Assembly (NCBI RefSeq): GCF_026013905.1
Contig: NZ_CP110257.1
Location: forward strand, 2,771,001-2,835,000
Length of the DNA stretch: 64,000 nt
Source: Schlegelella aquatica
Lineage (GTDB): Bacteria > Pseudomonadota > Gammaproteobacteria > Burkholderiales > Burkholderiaceae_C
Direction of reading: 5' to 3'
In this document: positions 9,276-17,319 of the stretch, in pieces
How the letters are laid out: every line of letters starts with the position of its first letter
How positions within the stretch are numbered: the stretch's first letter is position 1
The notes under the pieces: generated by a model
What the model was told of the DNA's origin: nothing
The model's database searches: none
Seen by the model: only the letters and a program-made list of their open reading frames with translations
Translations under genes and position numbers: made by a program

Positions 9276-9542
9276 TTACGCAGTCCGTCCCTGCCCCTCA
9301 CGCATCCCAGGGCAGCGCCAGGGCCGCCTGCCGCTGCAGCGCCCGGTGGCGATGCGCTGGTCCAGCGCGACCATGCCGCGCCGGTTTTCACGCAACCAGG
9401 CCGGCGACAGCCCGAGCATCGTCAAGAGCTGCCAGGTCGCCTCGTCGAACTTGCCCACATACCACATCACGTTCATGTGCCCCATGTGGTCGCAGTGCCA
9501 GGGGTAGACGGTGCCGCGGTAGGTCTCGACGAGGTCGCTCAT
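9276..9542 (-). pseudogene. Truncated acyl-CoA thioesterase (hot-dog fold)
   Basis: The first 66 or so residues (SDLVETYRGTVYPWHCDHMGHM onwards to MVALDQRIATG) match the N-terminal half of a 4-hydroxybenzoyl-CoA-type thioesterase, including the Asp-His-Met-Gly-His-Met segment. The reading then changes to a non-family tail and ends at 9276, giving 88 aa where the family has about 130-150. In another frame the same DNA reads RALQRQAALALPWDA and stops at 9298, which looks like the lost C-terminus. I infer an internal deletion plus frameshift. It starts 7 bases after the ivd stop (GTG 9545 or ATG 9542). Confidence 0.6.
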
Positions 9543-9549
9543 CACGGCC

Positions 9550-10740
9550 TCACATCGTCTCGGCGAACAGCTCGCGCCCGATCAGCATACGCCGGATCTC
9601 GGAGGTGCCCGCGCCGATCTCGTACAGCTTGGCGTCACGCCAGAGCCGGCCCAGCGGGTACTCGTTGATGTAGCCGTTGCCGCCGAAGATCTGGATGCCC
9701 TCGCCGGCCATCCAGGTGGCCTTCTCGGCGCACCACAGGATCACGGCCGCGCAGTCCTTGCGCACCGTGCGCACGTGCTCGCCGCCCGAGGTCTTGGAGA
9801 GCTTGTCGAGGTTCTTGCCCACCGTGTAGCAGAGGCTGCGGGCGGCCTGCAGCACGGTGTACATGTCGGCCACCTTGCCCTGGATGAGCTGGAACTCGCC
9901 GATGCTGCGGCCGAACTGCTTGCGGTCGTGAATGTAGGGGATGACGTTGTCCATCACCGCCTGCATGATCCCCACGGGCCCGGCGGCGAGCACCGCCCGC
10001 TCGTAGTCCAGGCCGCTCATGAGCACCTTCACGCCGCCGTTGACGTTGCCCAGCACATTCTCGGCGGGCACCTCGACGTTCTCGAACACCAGCTCGCCGG
10101 TGTGGCTGCCGCGCATGCCCAGCTTGTCGAGCTTTTGCGCGATCGAAAAGCCCTTCATGCCCTTTTCGATGATGAAGGCCGTGATGCCCTGCGCGCCCAG
10201 CTCCGGCTCCGTCTTCGCGTACACCACCAGCGTGTCGGCATCCGGCCCGTTGGTGATCCACATCTTGTTGCCGTTGAGCACGTAGTAGCCGCCCTTGTCC
10301 TCGGCGCGCAGCTTCATGCTGACGACGTCCGAGCCCGCGCCCGGCTCGCTCATGGCCAGCGCACCCACGTGCTCGCCGCTGATGAGCTTGGGCAGGTACT
10401 TCTTCTTCTGCGCCTCGTTGCCGTTGCGGCGGATCTGGTTGACGCACAGGTTGGAGTGCGCCCCGTAGGACAGCCCCACCGAGGCGCTGGCGCGGCTGAT
10501 TTCTTCCATCGCGATCATGTGCGCGAGGTAGCCCATGTTCGCGCCGCCGTACTCCTCCTCGACGGTGATACCGAGCACGCCCAGCTCGCCCATCTTGCGC
10601 CACAGGTCCATCGGGAACTGGTCGGTGCGGTCGATCTCGGCCGCGCGCGGCGCGATCTCCGCCTCGGCGAAGCTGCGCACCGCATCGCGCAGCGCATCGA
10701 TGTCCTCACCCAGTTGGAAGTCGAGTCCTGGAAGTTGCAT
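9550..10740 (-). CDS. liuA: Isovaleryl-CoA dehydrogenase
   Basis: This FAD enzyme (396 aa) oxidises isovaleryl-CoA to 3-methylcrotonyl-CoA, the third step of leucine degradation. The catalytic Glu sits at residue 247 in [13 protein letters not shown], the position diagnostic of isovaleryl-CoA dehydrogenases, instead of the C-terminal position used by most acyl-CoA dehydrogenases (here the C-terminus reads [12 protein letters not shown]). Also visible are [10 protein letters not shown] and [22 protein letters not shown] precedes the start. It is 33 bases after the paaI gene and is expected to be repressed by LiuR from the operator before paaI. Also called ivd. Confidence 0.95.
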   Translation of the reverse strand: MQLPGLDFQLGEDIDALRDAVRSFAEAEIAPRAAEIDRTDQFPMDLWRKMGELGVLGITVEEEYGGANMGYLAHMIAMEEISRASASVGLSYGAHSNLCVNQIRRNGNEAQKKKYLPKLISGEHVGALAMSEPGAGSDVVSMKLRAEDKGGYYVLNGNKMWITNGPDADTLVVYAKTEPELGAQGITAFIIEKGMKGFSIAQKLDKLGMRGSHTGELVFENVEVPAENVLGNVNGGVKVLMSGLDYERAVLAAGPVGIMQAVMDNVIPYIHDRKQFGRSIGEFQLIQGKVADMYTVLQAARSLCYTVGKNLDKLSKTSGGEHVRTVRKDCAAVILWCAEKATWMAGEGIQIFGGNGYINEYPLGRLWRDAKLYEIGAGTSEIRRMLIGRELFAETM

Positions 10741-10773
10741 GGGATGTCCTCTCGAAGGATGGAAGATGGGCCT

Positions 10774-11232
10774 TCAGTGCCGCACGTCCTCGCGGCCGAG
10801 CACGGTCATCAGCGTCGCCGTCATCGTGGCGATGACGCGCTCGCCCCGGTCGCCCGCCTCGATCGCGCGGGCCTCGGCCACCGTAATGGTGCGCCCGGGC
10901 TTGACGACCTGCGCATCGAAACGAAACACCGGCCCGCGGGCCGGCGCCAGCAGATTGACCTTGAACTCGATCGTGAGCACGCCCGCCTCCGCCGGCATGA
11001 GGGAGAAGGCCGCGTAGCCGCACGCCGAGTCCAGCGCGGTCGAGACCACGCCGGCATGGAGAAACCCGTGCTGCTGCGTCAGGTCCGCGCGGTGGCGCAT
11101 CTCCAGCACGACGCGGCCGGCCTCTACACCGGCGAGCGTGATGCCCATGGTGGACATCACCGCCTGGCGCTCGAACGAGCGGCGGACCCGCTCGGCGAAG
11201 TGGGGGTCGGCCGGATGCAGCTCGGTGGGCAT
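10774..11232 (-). CDS. PaaI-family acyl-CoA thioesterase
   Basis: A hot-dog thioesterase (152 aa) that probably hydrolyses an acyl-CoA. The family signature HGFLHAGVVSTALDSACG and the C-terminal strand with KPGRTITVAEA are present. The start at 11232 lies only 11 bases from the operator and has no clear ribosome-binding site. Met26 (11157) is an alternative. It is the first gene of the predicted LiuR-controlled transcript, ahead of ivd, and may release CoA from stalled branched-chain intermediates. Confidence 0.85.
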   Translation of the reverse strand: MPTELHPADPHFAERVRRSFERQAVMSTMGITLAGVEAGRVVLEMRHRADLTQQHGFLHAGVVSTALDSACGYAAFSLMPAEAGVLTIEFKVNLLAPARGPVFRFDAQVVKPGRTITVAEARAIEAGDRGERVIATMTATLMTVLGREDVRH

Positions 11233-11242
11233 GGCGGGGTCG

Positions 11243-11268
11243 AATTGACGTTAACGTAAACGTCAATT
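11243..11268. promoter_or_regulatory. LiuR-type operator A, upstream of paaI-ivd
   Basis: Perfect inverted arms AATTGACGTT (11243-11252) and AACGTCAATT (11259-11268) flank a 6-base centre AACGTA. A -10-like hexamer TAGAAT on the minus strand (11266-11271) abuts the site, so binding would block transcription. The match to sites at 11747 and 31356 makes this a shared operator. Confidence 0.8.
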
Positions 11269-11288
11269 CTAGTCGCCCTGCCCCGGTT

Positions 11289-11726
11289 TCAGGCTTTTTT
11301 CTTCTTCTCGATTTCCCCGAGCAGGCGGCGCGCCTCGCGTTCGTGGGTGCGCACTTCCTCCAGCGTGACCTGCAGATCGGCCAGCTGCTGCTCCAGCTGC
11401 TCACGATGGGCGGCCAGCACGACGAGGAATTTCTTGAGCTGAGGCACCGTGTCGCGCGGCGACTCGTACATGTCCACCAGCTCCTTGATCTCGGCCAGGC
11501 TCAGCCCCAGGCGCTTGCCGCGCAGCGTGAGCTTGAGCCGGGTGCGGTCGCGCGCGGTGTAGACCCGGTTGCGTCCGTTGGGGCCGCTGCGCTGCGGGCT
11601 CAGCAGGCCGCAGTCCTCGTAGAAGCGGATGGCCCGCGTCGTGAGGTCGAACTCCTTGGCCAGCTGGCTGATGGTGTAGGTCACGCCGTTGAGGGGTGAC
11701 GCCTGCGTGACGGCAGAGGAGGACAT
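11289..11726 (-). CDS. liuR: MerR-family regulator of branched-chain acyl-CoA catabolism (LiuR)
   Basis: A MerR-type transcription factor (145 aa). The N-terminal winged helix reads YTISQLAKEFDLTTRAIRFY followed by EDCGLL, and the C-terminal half is a dimerising coiled coil rich in Glu, Leu and Arg. There are no metal-binding Cys residues, so it is not a metal sensor. Its position directly upstream of paaI-ivd, with one operator on each side, fits LiuR, the known regulator of leucine/isovalerate degradation in beta- and gammaproteobacteria. Operator B suggests autoregulation. The effector is presumably a branched acyl-CoA. Confidence 0.85.
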   Translation of the reverse strand: MSSSAVTQASPLNGVTYTISQLAKEFDLTTRAIRFYEDCGLLSPQRSGPNGRNRVYTARDRTRLKLTLRGKRLGLSLAEIKELVDMYESPRDTVPQLKKFLVVLAAHREQLEQQLADLQVTLEEVRTHEREARRLLGEIEKKKKA

Positions 11727-11746
11727 GGATGTCTATACTGGGCTGA

Positions 11747-11770
11747 AATTGACGTTTACGTAAAGTGTAG
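11747..11770. promoter_or_regulatory. LiuR-type operator B, between liuR and the MBL-fold gene
   Basis: The left arm AATTGACGTT (11747-11756) is identical to operator A, followed by TACGTAAA, but the right arm has decayed to AAGTGTAG. A TATACT hexamer (11734-11739) lies just to the left. The site ends 3 bases before the MBL-fold start codon and is 20 bases from the liuR start, so it could control both. Confidence 0.7.
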
Positions 11771-11773
11771 CGA

Positions 11774-12844
11774 ATGAACCCGCTGGAACAACGCCTGGAC
11801 TACCCGCTCGCCGATCGCCTGCCGGAAACCGGCCGCAGCCTGGAGGTCGCGCCCGGCGTGCGCTGGGTGCGCATGGGTCTGCCCTTCGCGCTCGATCACA
11901 TCAACCTCTGGCTGTTGCGCGACGAACAGGAGGGCCAGGCTGGCTGGACGATCGTCGATTGCGGCATCACCAGCGACGCGACACGCGCCGCCTGGGAGTC
12001 GGTCTTCGAGCATGAGCTGCAGGGCCTGCCGGTGCTGCGGGTGATCGTGACCCACATGCACCCGGACCACATCGGCCTGGCGCACTGGCTCACCGAACGC
12101 TGGGGCGCCGGCGGGCGCGACTGCCGCCTGTGGATCAGCGCCACCGATTTCAACGCCGCGCGCATCGCGAGCCAGAGCACGACCGGCTTCGGAGGGGAGG
12201 CGGCTGCCCGGTTCTTCGCCAGCCACGGCCTCACCGACCCGGACTCGCTGCAAAAAGTGCGCGCGCGGGCCAACTACTACGCCTCGATGGTCCCCCAGGT
12301 GCCGGCCCAGTTCCGCCGCCTGATGGACGGCGCCGCCGTGGACATCGGCGGGCGCCCCTGGCGCTGCATCGCGGGCTACGGCCATTCGCCCGAGCACATC
12401 TCGCTCTATTGCGACGAGCTGCGCGTGCTCATCTCCGGCGACATGCTCCTGCCGCGCATTTCGACCAACGTGAGCGTCATCGACCTCGAACCCGAGGCCA
12501 ACCCGCTACCCCTTTACCTGGGCTCGGTGCATGCCCTCACGGCGCTGCCGACCGACACGCTCGTGCTCCCCTCTCACGGGCGCCCCTTCCGTGGCCTGCA
12601 CGAGCGCGTGCGCCAACTCAAGGAGCACCACGACCTGCGGCTGGCCGAGGTGATGCAGGCCTGCGCCGAGCGGCCGTGCAGCGCCGCCGACCTGCTGCCG
12701 GTGCTCTTCAAACGCACGCTGGACCTGCACCAGACCACCTTCGCCATCGGCGAGGCGATCGCGCACCTGCATGCGCTGTGGTTCGATGGCCGTCTGCGCC
12801 GCATCCGCGGCGAAGACGGGGTGTTCAGGTTCGCGCCGGCATAG
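11774..12844 (+). CDS. Metallo-beta-lactamase-fold hydrolase
   Basis: A 356-aa hydrolase with the dinuclear metal motifs THMHPDHIG, GHSPEH, SGDMLLPR and SHGRPFRG. The C-terminal third is a helical extension of the LACTB2-like type. The promoter region carries LiuR operator B, so it is likely induced together with isovaleryl-CoA metabolism. A role in hydrolysing an acyl-CoA or thioester is possible by context only. Its 3' end overlaps the convergent LysR gene by 20 bases. Confidence 0.85.
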   Translation: MNPLEQRLDYPLADRLPETGRSLEVAPGVRWVRMGLPFALDHINLWLLRDEQEGQAGWTIVDCGITSDATRAAWESVFEHELQGLPVLRVIVTHMHPDHIGLAHWLTERWGAGGRDCRLWISATDFNAARIASQSTTGFGGEAAARFFASHGLTDPDSLQKVRARANYYASMVPQVPAQFRRLMDGAAVDIGGRPWRCIAGYGHSPEHISLYCDELRVLISGDMLLPRISTNVSVIDLEPEANPLPLYLGSVHALTALPTDTLVLPSHGRPFRGLHERVRQLKEHHDLRLAEVMQACAERPCSAADLLPVLFKRTLDLHQTTFAIGEAIAHLHALWFDGRLRRIRGEDGVFRFAPA

Positions 12845-13760
12845 CGCAGGTGCCCACGGGCACGGCCGTTGCACGGCCCGCCGTCTGCCGGCGCCCGCCG
12901 TACATCTGCCGCGCGACTTGCATGAAGGCGCGCGCCGCCGGCGATAGCTTGGCCGCGTCGCGCACGGCCAGCCCCACCCGGCGCGGCGCCCGCGGCGACA
13001 ACGGGCGATAGACCACGCCGGGCGCGTCGTCCGGCAGCGCCAGGCGCGCGGCCACCGAAACCGCCAGCCCCCGCTCGACGAACCCGAGGATCGACAGCAG
13101 CTGCGGAAACCGGTAGAGGATGCGGGGCCGCGCCTGCGCCCGGTCCAGGATGGCCTGGATCAGATCGCTGCAGCCCGCCTCGGGCAGCACGAACGGCAGG
13201 TCGTTCAGGTCGGCGGGCGCGACGCTGGCCTTGCGGGCCAGGGGGTGCGCCTCGGGCAGCACCACGACGAACTCGTCTTGCACCAGCGGCAGCGTCTCGA
13301 AACGCTCGTCGGGCAACACGACGAAGCCGATCTCCACGCGCCGCTCCGTCAACCAGCGCACCACGGTGTCGTCCGCCTCCTCGTCGATGTAGACCTCGAT
13401 GCCCGGGTGCAGTTGCCGGAAGCGGGCGAGCAGGTCCGGCAGGATGCGCAGGCTGGAGGTGGAGCCGAACGAGGCGATGCGCAGCACCCCCTCGCGCAGG
13501 CCCTGCGCGTCCTTGGCATCCTGGATGAGCGCCTCGTGCAAGGTGCGGATCTCATGGGCCCGCGCCAGCAGACGCGCGCCCGCGGGGGTGAGTTCGGGCA
13601 CCGCGCGGTCGCGCACGAAAAGCGGCACGCCGAGCTCGCGCTCCAGGGCGCGGATGGCGTGGCTCACCGCCGACTGCGTGATGCCCAGCAAGGCGGCAGC
13701 GCGCGAGAAGCTGCCGGCGCGCGCCAGCGTGACGAAAACCTCGAGTTGCGTGAAGGTCAT
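12825..13760 (-). CDS. LysR-family transcriptional regulator
   Basis: A LysR regulator (311 aa) with the N-terminal helix-turn-helix FSRAAALLGITQSAVSHAIR and a C-terminal two-lobed effector domain starting near residue 90. It is divergent from an EamA-family exporter with a 121-base shared promoter region that contains repeated ATGAG/CTCAT half-sites, so it most likely controls that exporter. The effector is unknown. Its end overlaps the MBL-fold gene by 20 bases, tail to tail. Confidence 0.9.
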   Translation of the reverse strand: MTFTQLEVFVTLARAGSFSRAAALLGITQSAVSHAIRALERELGVPLFVRDRAVPELTPAGARLLARAHEIRTLHEALIQDAKDAQGLREGVLRIASFGSTSSLRILPDLLARFRQLHPGIEVYIDEEADDTVVRWLTERRVEIGFVVLPDERFETLPLVQDEFVVVLPEAHPLARKASVAPADLNDLPFVLPEAGCSDLIQAILDRAQARPRILYRFPQLLSILGFVERGLAVSVAARLALPDDAPGVVYRPLSPRAPRRVGLAVRDAAKLSPAARAFMQVARQMYGGRRQTAGRATAVPVGTCAMPART

Positions 13761-13775
13761 TCGCGGCCCCTTTCG

Positions 13776-13823
13776 ATGAGCAATCGCTCATTTCCCTATG
13801 AGCATGCACAAGCATAAACTCAT
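13776..13823. promoter_or_regulatory. Repeated inverted half-sites between the LysR gene and EamA gene
   Basis: ATGAGC and GCTCAT form a 6-bp inverted repeat with a 4-base spacer (13776-13791). ATGAG (13798-13802) and CTCAT (13819-13823) form a second, wider pair 7 bases further on. Two tandem sites in a divergent LysR promoter fit the usual recognition-plus-activation arrangement. Confidence 0.65.
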
Positions 13824-13881
13824 CAACAAGCTTACCAGGCAGGCCCCCCGGCGTCTGCCGTGTCACCCGAAGGGAAATCCC

Positions 13882-14793
13882 ATGAGCGCCGTCCTCGCCT
13901 CTGCTCCTGCCCCGGCCGCCGGCTGGCCCCTGTACCTGCGGCTGGTCGCCGTGCCCGCCATCTGGGGCGGCACCTTCATCGCAGGCCGCCTCGTCGCGCT
14001 CGCCGTGCCGCCGGGGGTGGGCTCGGTGCTGCGCTACCTCATCGCCAGCCTCGCGCTCGTGCTCGCTGCCAAGGTGCTGGAAGGCGGCCTGCCGCGGCTG
14101 GACCGCCGGCAGCTGTGGGTCACCTTTGCGCTGGGAGCCACCGGGATCTTTGCGTACAACCTCTTCTTCCTCGGCGCGCTCAAGCACCTGCCCGCCAGCC
14201 GCACTTCGCTCATCATCGCGCTCAACCCGGTGGTCACGATCGGGCTGGCCGCGCTGCTGCTGCGCGAGCGGTTGAGCCTGCGCCGCGCCATGGGGGTGAT
14301 CCTGGCGCTGGCCGGGGTGTGGGTCGTGATCTCGCGCGGCGACATCACCGCGGCACTCGGCCAATCGGTGGGCCTGGGCGAATGGCTGATGTTCGGGGGC
14401 GTGTGGAGCTGGGCCGCCTACACGCTGATCGGCCGCGTCGCGCTGCGGGGCCTCACGCCGCTGGCGGCCACGAGCTATGCCTCGCTGTGGGGCACCTTGC
14501 TCCTCGGCCTCTACTCGCTCACCGAATGGCGCGGTGTGGAGCTACAGGCCTTCACGTGGCCGGTGGTCGTCGCCGCGGTGTACCTGGGCCTGTTCGGAAC
14601 CGCCTTGGCCTTTGTGTGGTATTCGCAGGGCGTGCAACGCATCGGTGCGGCGCGCACCGTGGTCTTCAACAACCTGGTGCCGGTGTTCGGCGCCACGTTC
14701 GGCGTGTTGCTGCTCGGCGAACCCCTGCTGCCCAGCATGTTGATCGGCGGCGCCATCGCGGTCACTGGCGTGATGCTCGCGTCTCGCCCCTGA
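13882..14793 (+). CDS. EamA/DMT-superfamily transporter
   Basis: An inner-membrane protein (303 aa) with ten hydrophobic segments arranged as two EamA repeats (AIWGGTFIAGRLVA in the first, GVWSWAAYTLIGRVAL in the second). Members commonly export amino acids or metabolites. I chose the ATG at 13882 because GAAGGGAAA precedes it and because the extension to 13798 would start inside the LysR half-sites. It is probably controlled by the divergent LysR regulator. Confidence 0.88.
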   Translation: MSAVLASAPAPAAGWPLYLRLVAVPAIWGGTFIAGRLVALAVPPGVGSVLRYLIASLALVLAAKVLEGGLPRLDRRQLWVTFALGATGIFAYNLFFLGALKHLPASRTSLIIALNPVVTIGLAALLLRERLSLRRAMGVILALAGVWVVISRGDITAALGQSVGLGEWLMFGGVWSWAAYTLIGRVALRGLTPLAATSYASLWGTLLLGLYSLTEWRGVELQAFTWPVVVAAVYLGLFGTALAFVWYSQGVQRIGAARTVVFNNLVPVFGATFGVLLLGEPLLPSMLIGGAIAVTGVMLASRP

Positions 14794-14806
14794 GGGCGCG
14801 CCCGCC

Positions 14807-15793
14807 TCAGTCCATCGCCGGCACGACGCTCTCCTTGAGCGCGCCGCGCAGCTGCTCGTAGTCGGGCATCACCGAACGCACCACGTCCCAGAAGCGCGGG
14901 CTGTGGTTCATCTCGCGCAGATGGGCCAGCTCGTGCGCCACGACATAGTCGATCGTCGGCATCGCGAAGTGGATCAGCCGCCAGTTCAGGCGGATGGAGC
15001 CGTCGGCCGAGGCGCTGCCCCAGCGGGTCTGGGCGGACGACAGCGCCAGGCGCCGGTAGCGCACCCCGAGCCGCTCGGCGAAGTGGCGACAGCGCTCCTC
15101 GAACACACGCCGGGCCTGGCGCTGCAGCCAGGCCTGCACCGCATCGCGGATCTGCTGCGGACCGGCGTGCTGCGGCAGCCCCACGTGCAGGGTCAGGCGC
15201 GGCACGCCGGGCAGGGCCTGGGCATCGACATTGAGCACGGCCCCCGGTGCGCGCGGATCGAGGACGACGATCAGCGTCTCGCCCAGGAAGGGCACGCTCG
15301 CCCCGTCCTTCCAGTCGATGCGCGCTTGCTGCAGCCGGCGGTTGCGCTCCGCCTGCTCGGCCAGTTTGCGCAGGATCCAGGCCGCCTTCTCGCGCAGCGC
15401 CGCCTCGATATCGGCAAGGCCGACCCAGCGTGGCGCGCTCACGCTCAGGCCCTCGGCGGTGACGACGAAGCCGATCGAGCGACGCTTGGCGCGTTTGAGC
15501 TCGTAGGCGATGCGGTGCTCGCGCAAGCGCACCTCGCGGCTGGCGCGCGGATGCCGGAAGGTCGGCAGGCCGGCGACCGCGGTGGACGCGTCCGCGCACG
15601 GCCCCTCGGGCAACGGCGGCTTCAGCGTGGCGTGCGGCAGCCCAGCCGGCGAAGGGGCGGAGCCGGGAGCCGGGCCGGGGGCGGCCCGGGGCGCGGTGGC
15701 CGTCGGCACGACGGGCGCAGCCGCGGGTTCGGGCTCGAAAAGCGGCAAGGCCAGCTGAGCGGAATCGAAATCGCTTGCCTTGCTGCGTGCCAT
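14807..15793 (-). CDS. YgjP-type zinc metallopeptidase (DUF45)
   Basis: The C-terminal domain carries the zinc signature HELAHLREMNHS (HExxH with a third His) and RLNWRLIHF, typical of the M48-related YgjP/WLM family. The N-terminal 85 residues are a Pro/Ala-rich low-complexity stretch. With the ATG at 15793 the protein is 328 aa, longer than the roughly 240-residue family core because of that stretch. The cellular target is not known. It is the last gene of a minus-strand housekeeping run. Confidence 0.85.
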   Translation of the reverse strand: MARSKASDFDSAQLALPLFEPEPAAAPVVPTATAPRAAPGPAPGSAPSPAGLPHATLKPPLPEGPCADASTAVAGLPTFRHPRASREVRLREHRIAYELKRAKRRSIGFVVTAEGLSVSAPRWVGLADIEAALREKAAWILRKLAEQAERNRRLQQARIDWKDGASVPFLGETLIVVLDPRAPGAVLNVDAQALPGVPRLTLHVGLPQHAGPQQIRDAVQAWLQRQARRVFEERCRHFAERLGVRYRRLALSSAQTRWGSASADGSIRLNWRLIHFAMPTIDYVVAHELAHLREMNHSPRFWDVVRSVMPDYEQLRGALKESVVPAMD

Positions 15794-15908
15794 GGCCGGC
15801 GAGTATAGAACCGCCGTCGCGAGCACCCGCGTTGCGCCCGTCACGCACGGCCGCACGTGCGCGCGCGAGGCCCCGGAAACGGAAACGCCGAACCCGGCGC
15901 GCGGCCGC

Positions 15909-16688
15909 TCAGCTTTGCGTGCCGTCCGGCACGGTGCGGGGCACCGCCGTGGAGGCCGCGCCGGGCGGGTACGCCTCGGGGTCTAGGCGGCGCATCTCGG
16001 CCTCGATCCACTGCTCCACCTCGCGCATCAGCGCCTCCGGGTCGCGACCGGTCGAGGCGATCGGTGCGCCGATGGAGATCTCGACCAGCCCGGGGCGCTT
16101 GAGGAAGGCGTTGCGCGGCCAGCAGCGCGCCGAGGTCACGGCGATGGGCACCACCGGCACGCCGGTGGCCACCGCCAGGCGGGTTCCGCCCGTCTTGTAG
16201 ACGCCTTGCCTGCCGCGCGCCGTGCGCGTGCCTTCCGGGAACATGATCACCCAGGTGCCCCGGTCCATGTAGCGCCGGCCCTGCTCGGCCACCTTGGCCC
16301 AGGCCTCCGATCGCTTGCTCCGGTCGATATGGACCATGTCGAGGCGGCCGAGCGCCCAGCCGAAGAAAGGCACCCACAGCAGCTCGCGCTTGAAGACGAA
16401 GCTCAGCGGTCGCGGCATCAGCATCGGAAACGCCAGCGTCTCCCAGGCCGACTGGTGCTTGGGCAGCAGGATCGCGGGGCCTTGGGGCAGGCGCTCCCAG
16501 CCCTGCACGCGCCAGCGGATGCCGCAGATCCAGCGCCCCCCCCAGACGGCGAGCCGCGTCCAGCCCACGCACAGCCAGTACAGGCGCTCGCCGCGGATGA
16601 AGATGGAGACGAGCAGCACCACCACCGCATACGGCACGACGGTGACGATGAGCCACAGCAGGTAGGCGAGCGAACGCAGGAACAACAT
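15909..16688 (-). CDS. plsC: 1-acyl-sn-glycerol-3-phosphate acyltransferase
   Basis: This membrane enzyme (259 aa) puts the second fatty acid on lysophosphatidic acid to make phosphatidic acid. An N-terminal membrane segment is followed by the acyltransferase motifs. The usual HX4D motif reads HQSAWE (Glu in place of Asp), and FPEGTRTARG is the phosphate-binding motif. Start ATG 16688 follows the gmhB stop closely, so it is cotranscribed with the gmhB pair and glyQS. Longer readings go into gmhB. Confidence 0.9.
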   Translation of the reverse strand: MLFLRSLAYLLWLIVTVVPYAVVVLLVSIFIRGERLYWLCVGWTRLAVWGGRWICGIRWRVQGWERLPQGPAILLPKHQSAWETLAFPMLMPRPLSFVFKRELLWVPFFGWALGRLDMVHIDRSKRSEAWAKVAEQGRRYMDRGTWVIMFPEGTRTARGRQGVYKTGGTRLAVATGVPVVPIAVTSARCWPRNAFLKRPGLVEISIGAPIASTGRDPEALMREVEQWIEAEMRRLDPEAYPPGAASTAVPRTVPDGTQS

Positions 16689-16713
16689 GACCGTCAGGAT
16701 CAGGGCAAGGGAA

Positions 16714-17298
16714 TCACGGCAAGGCGCGGGTCGAGGCGGCGGATGAGGCCGCCCCGAGCAGGTGGTCGGCGAAGGCGCCCAGGTCGGCGTGCACGCGCGT
16801 GCCGGGCACCCGCTGCACGAGCTCGGCGAGGCCCGCCGCGTCCAGTGAGGCGGCCTTGCCGGTGCGCACCAGGTGCGGCTCGCAACCCGCGGCCGCACCC
16901 GCTTGCAGGTCGCGCAGCGTGTCGCCCACCACCGGCACGCCGGCGAGATCGACCCCGTAGTGGCTGGCGATGCGATGGAACAACCCGGGGCGCGGCTTGC
17001 GGCAGTCGCAGCCTTCCTCCGGGCCGTGGGGGCAATAGAACACCGCGTCGACGCGGGCCCCGTGGGCGGCCAGCAGACACTGCATCTTCTCGTGCATGGC
17101 CTCGAGCGTCGGCAGGTCGAAGTAACCGCGCGCCAGACCCGACTGGTTGGTCGCCACCACCAGCGTCCATCCCGCGTGGAAGAGCCGGGCCATGGCCTCG
17201 ATCGCACCGGGCACCGGCACCCATTCCTCGGGCGACTTCACGTAGTCGTCGCGGTCTTCGTTGATCGTGCCGTCGCGGTCGAGGATGAGCAGCTTCAT
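16714..17298 (-). CDS. gmhB: D-glycero-beta-D-manno-heptose-1,7-bisphosphate 7-phosphatase
   Basis: A HAD-family phosphatase (194 aa) that removes the 7-phosphate during ADP-heptose synthesis for the lipopolysaccharide core. Motif I reads LDRDGTIN with both Asp residues, the first being the nucleophile. A zinc loop with Cys-Pro-His and Cys-Asp-Cys is present, and GDTLRDLQ supplies the magnesium-binding Asp. It lies 21 bases downstream of a second copy, so this is the functional member of a tandem pair. Confidence 0.9.
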   Translation of the reverse strand: MKLLILDRDGTINEDRDDYVKSPEEWVPVPGAIEAMARLFHAGWTLVVATNQSGLARGYFDLPTLEAMHEKMQCLLAAHGARVDAVFYCPHGPEEGCDCRKPRPGLFHRIASHYGVDLAGVPVVGDTLRDLQAGAAAGCEPHLVRTGKAASLDAAGLAELVQRVPGTRVHADLGAFADHLLGAASSAASTRALP

Positions 17299-17319
17299 GC
17301 AGGGTGCGTCCGAGGTCGT

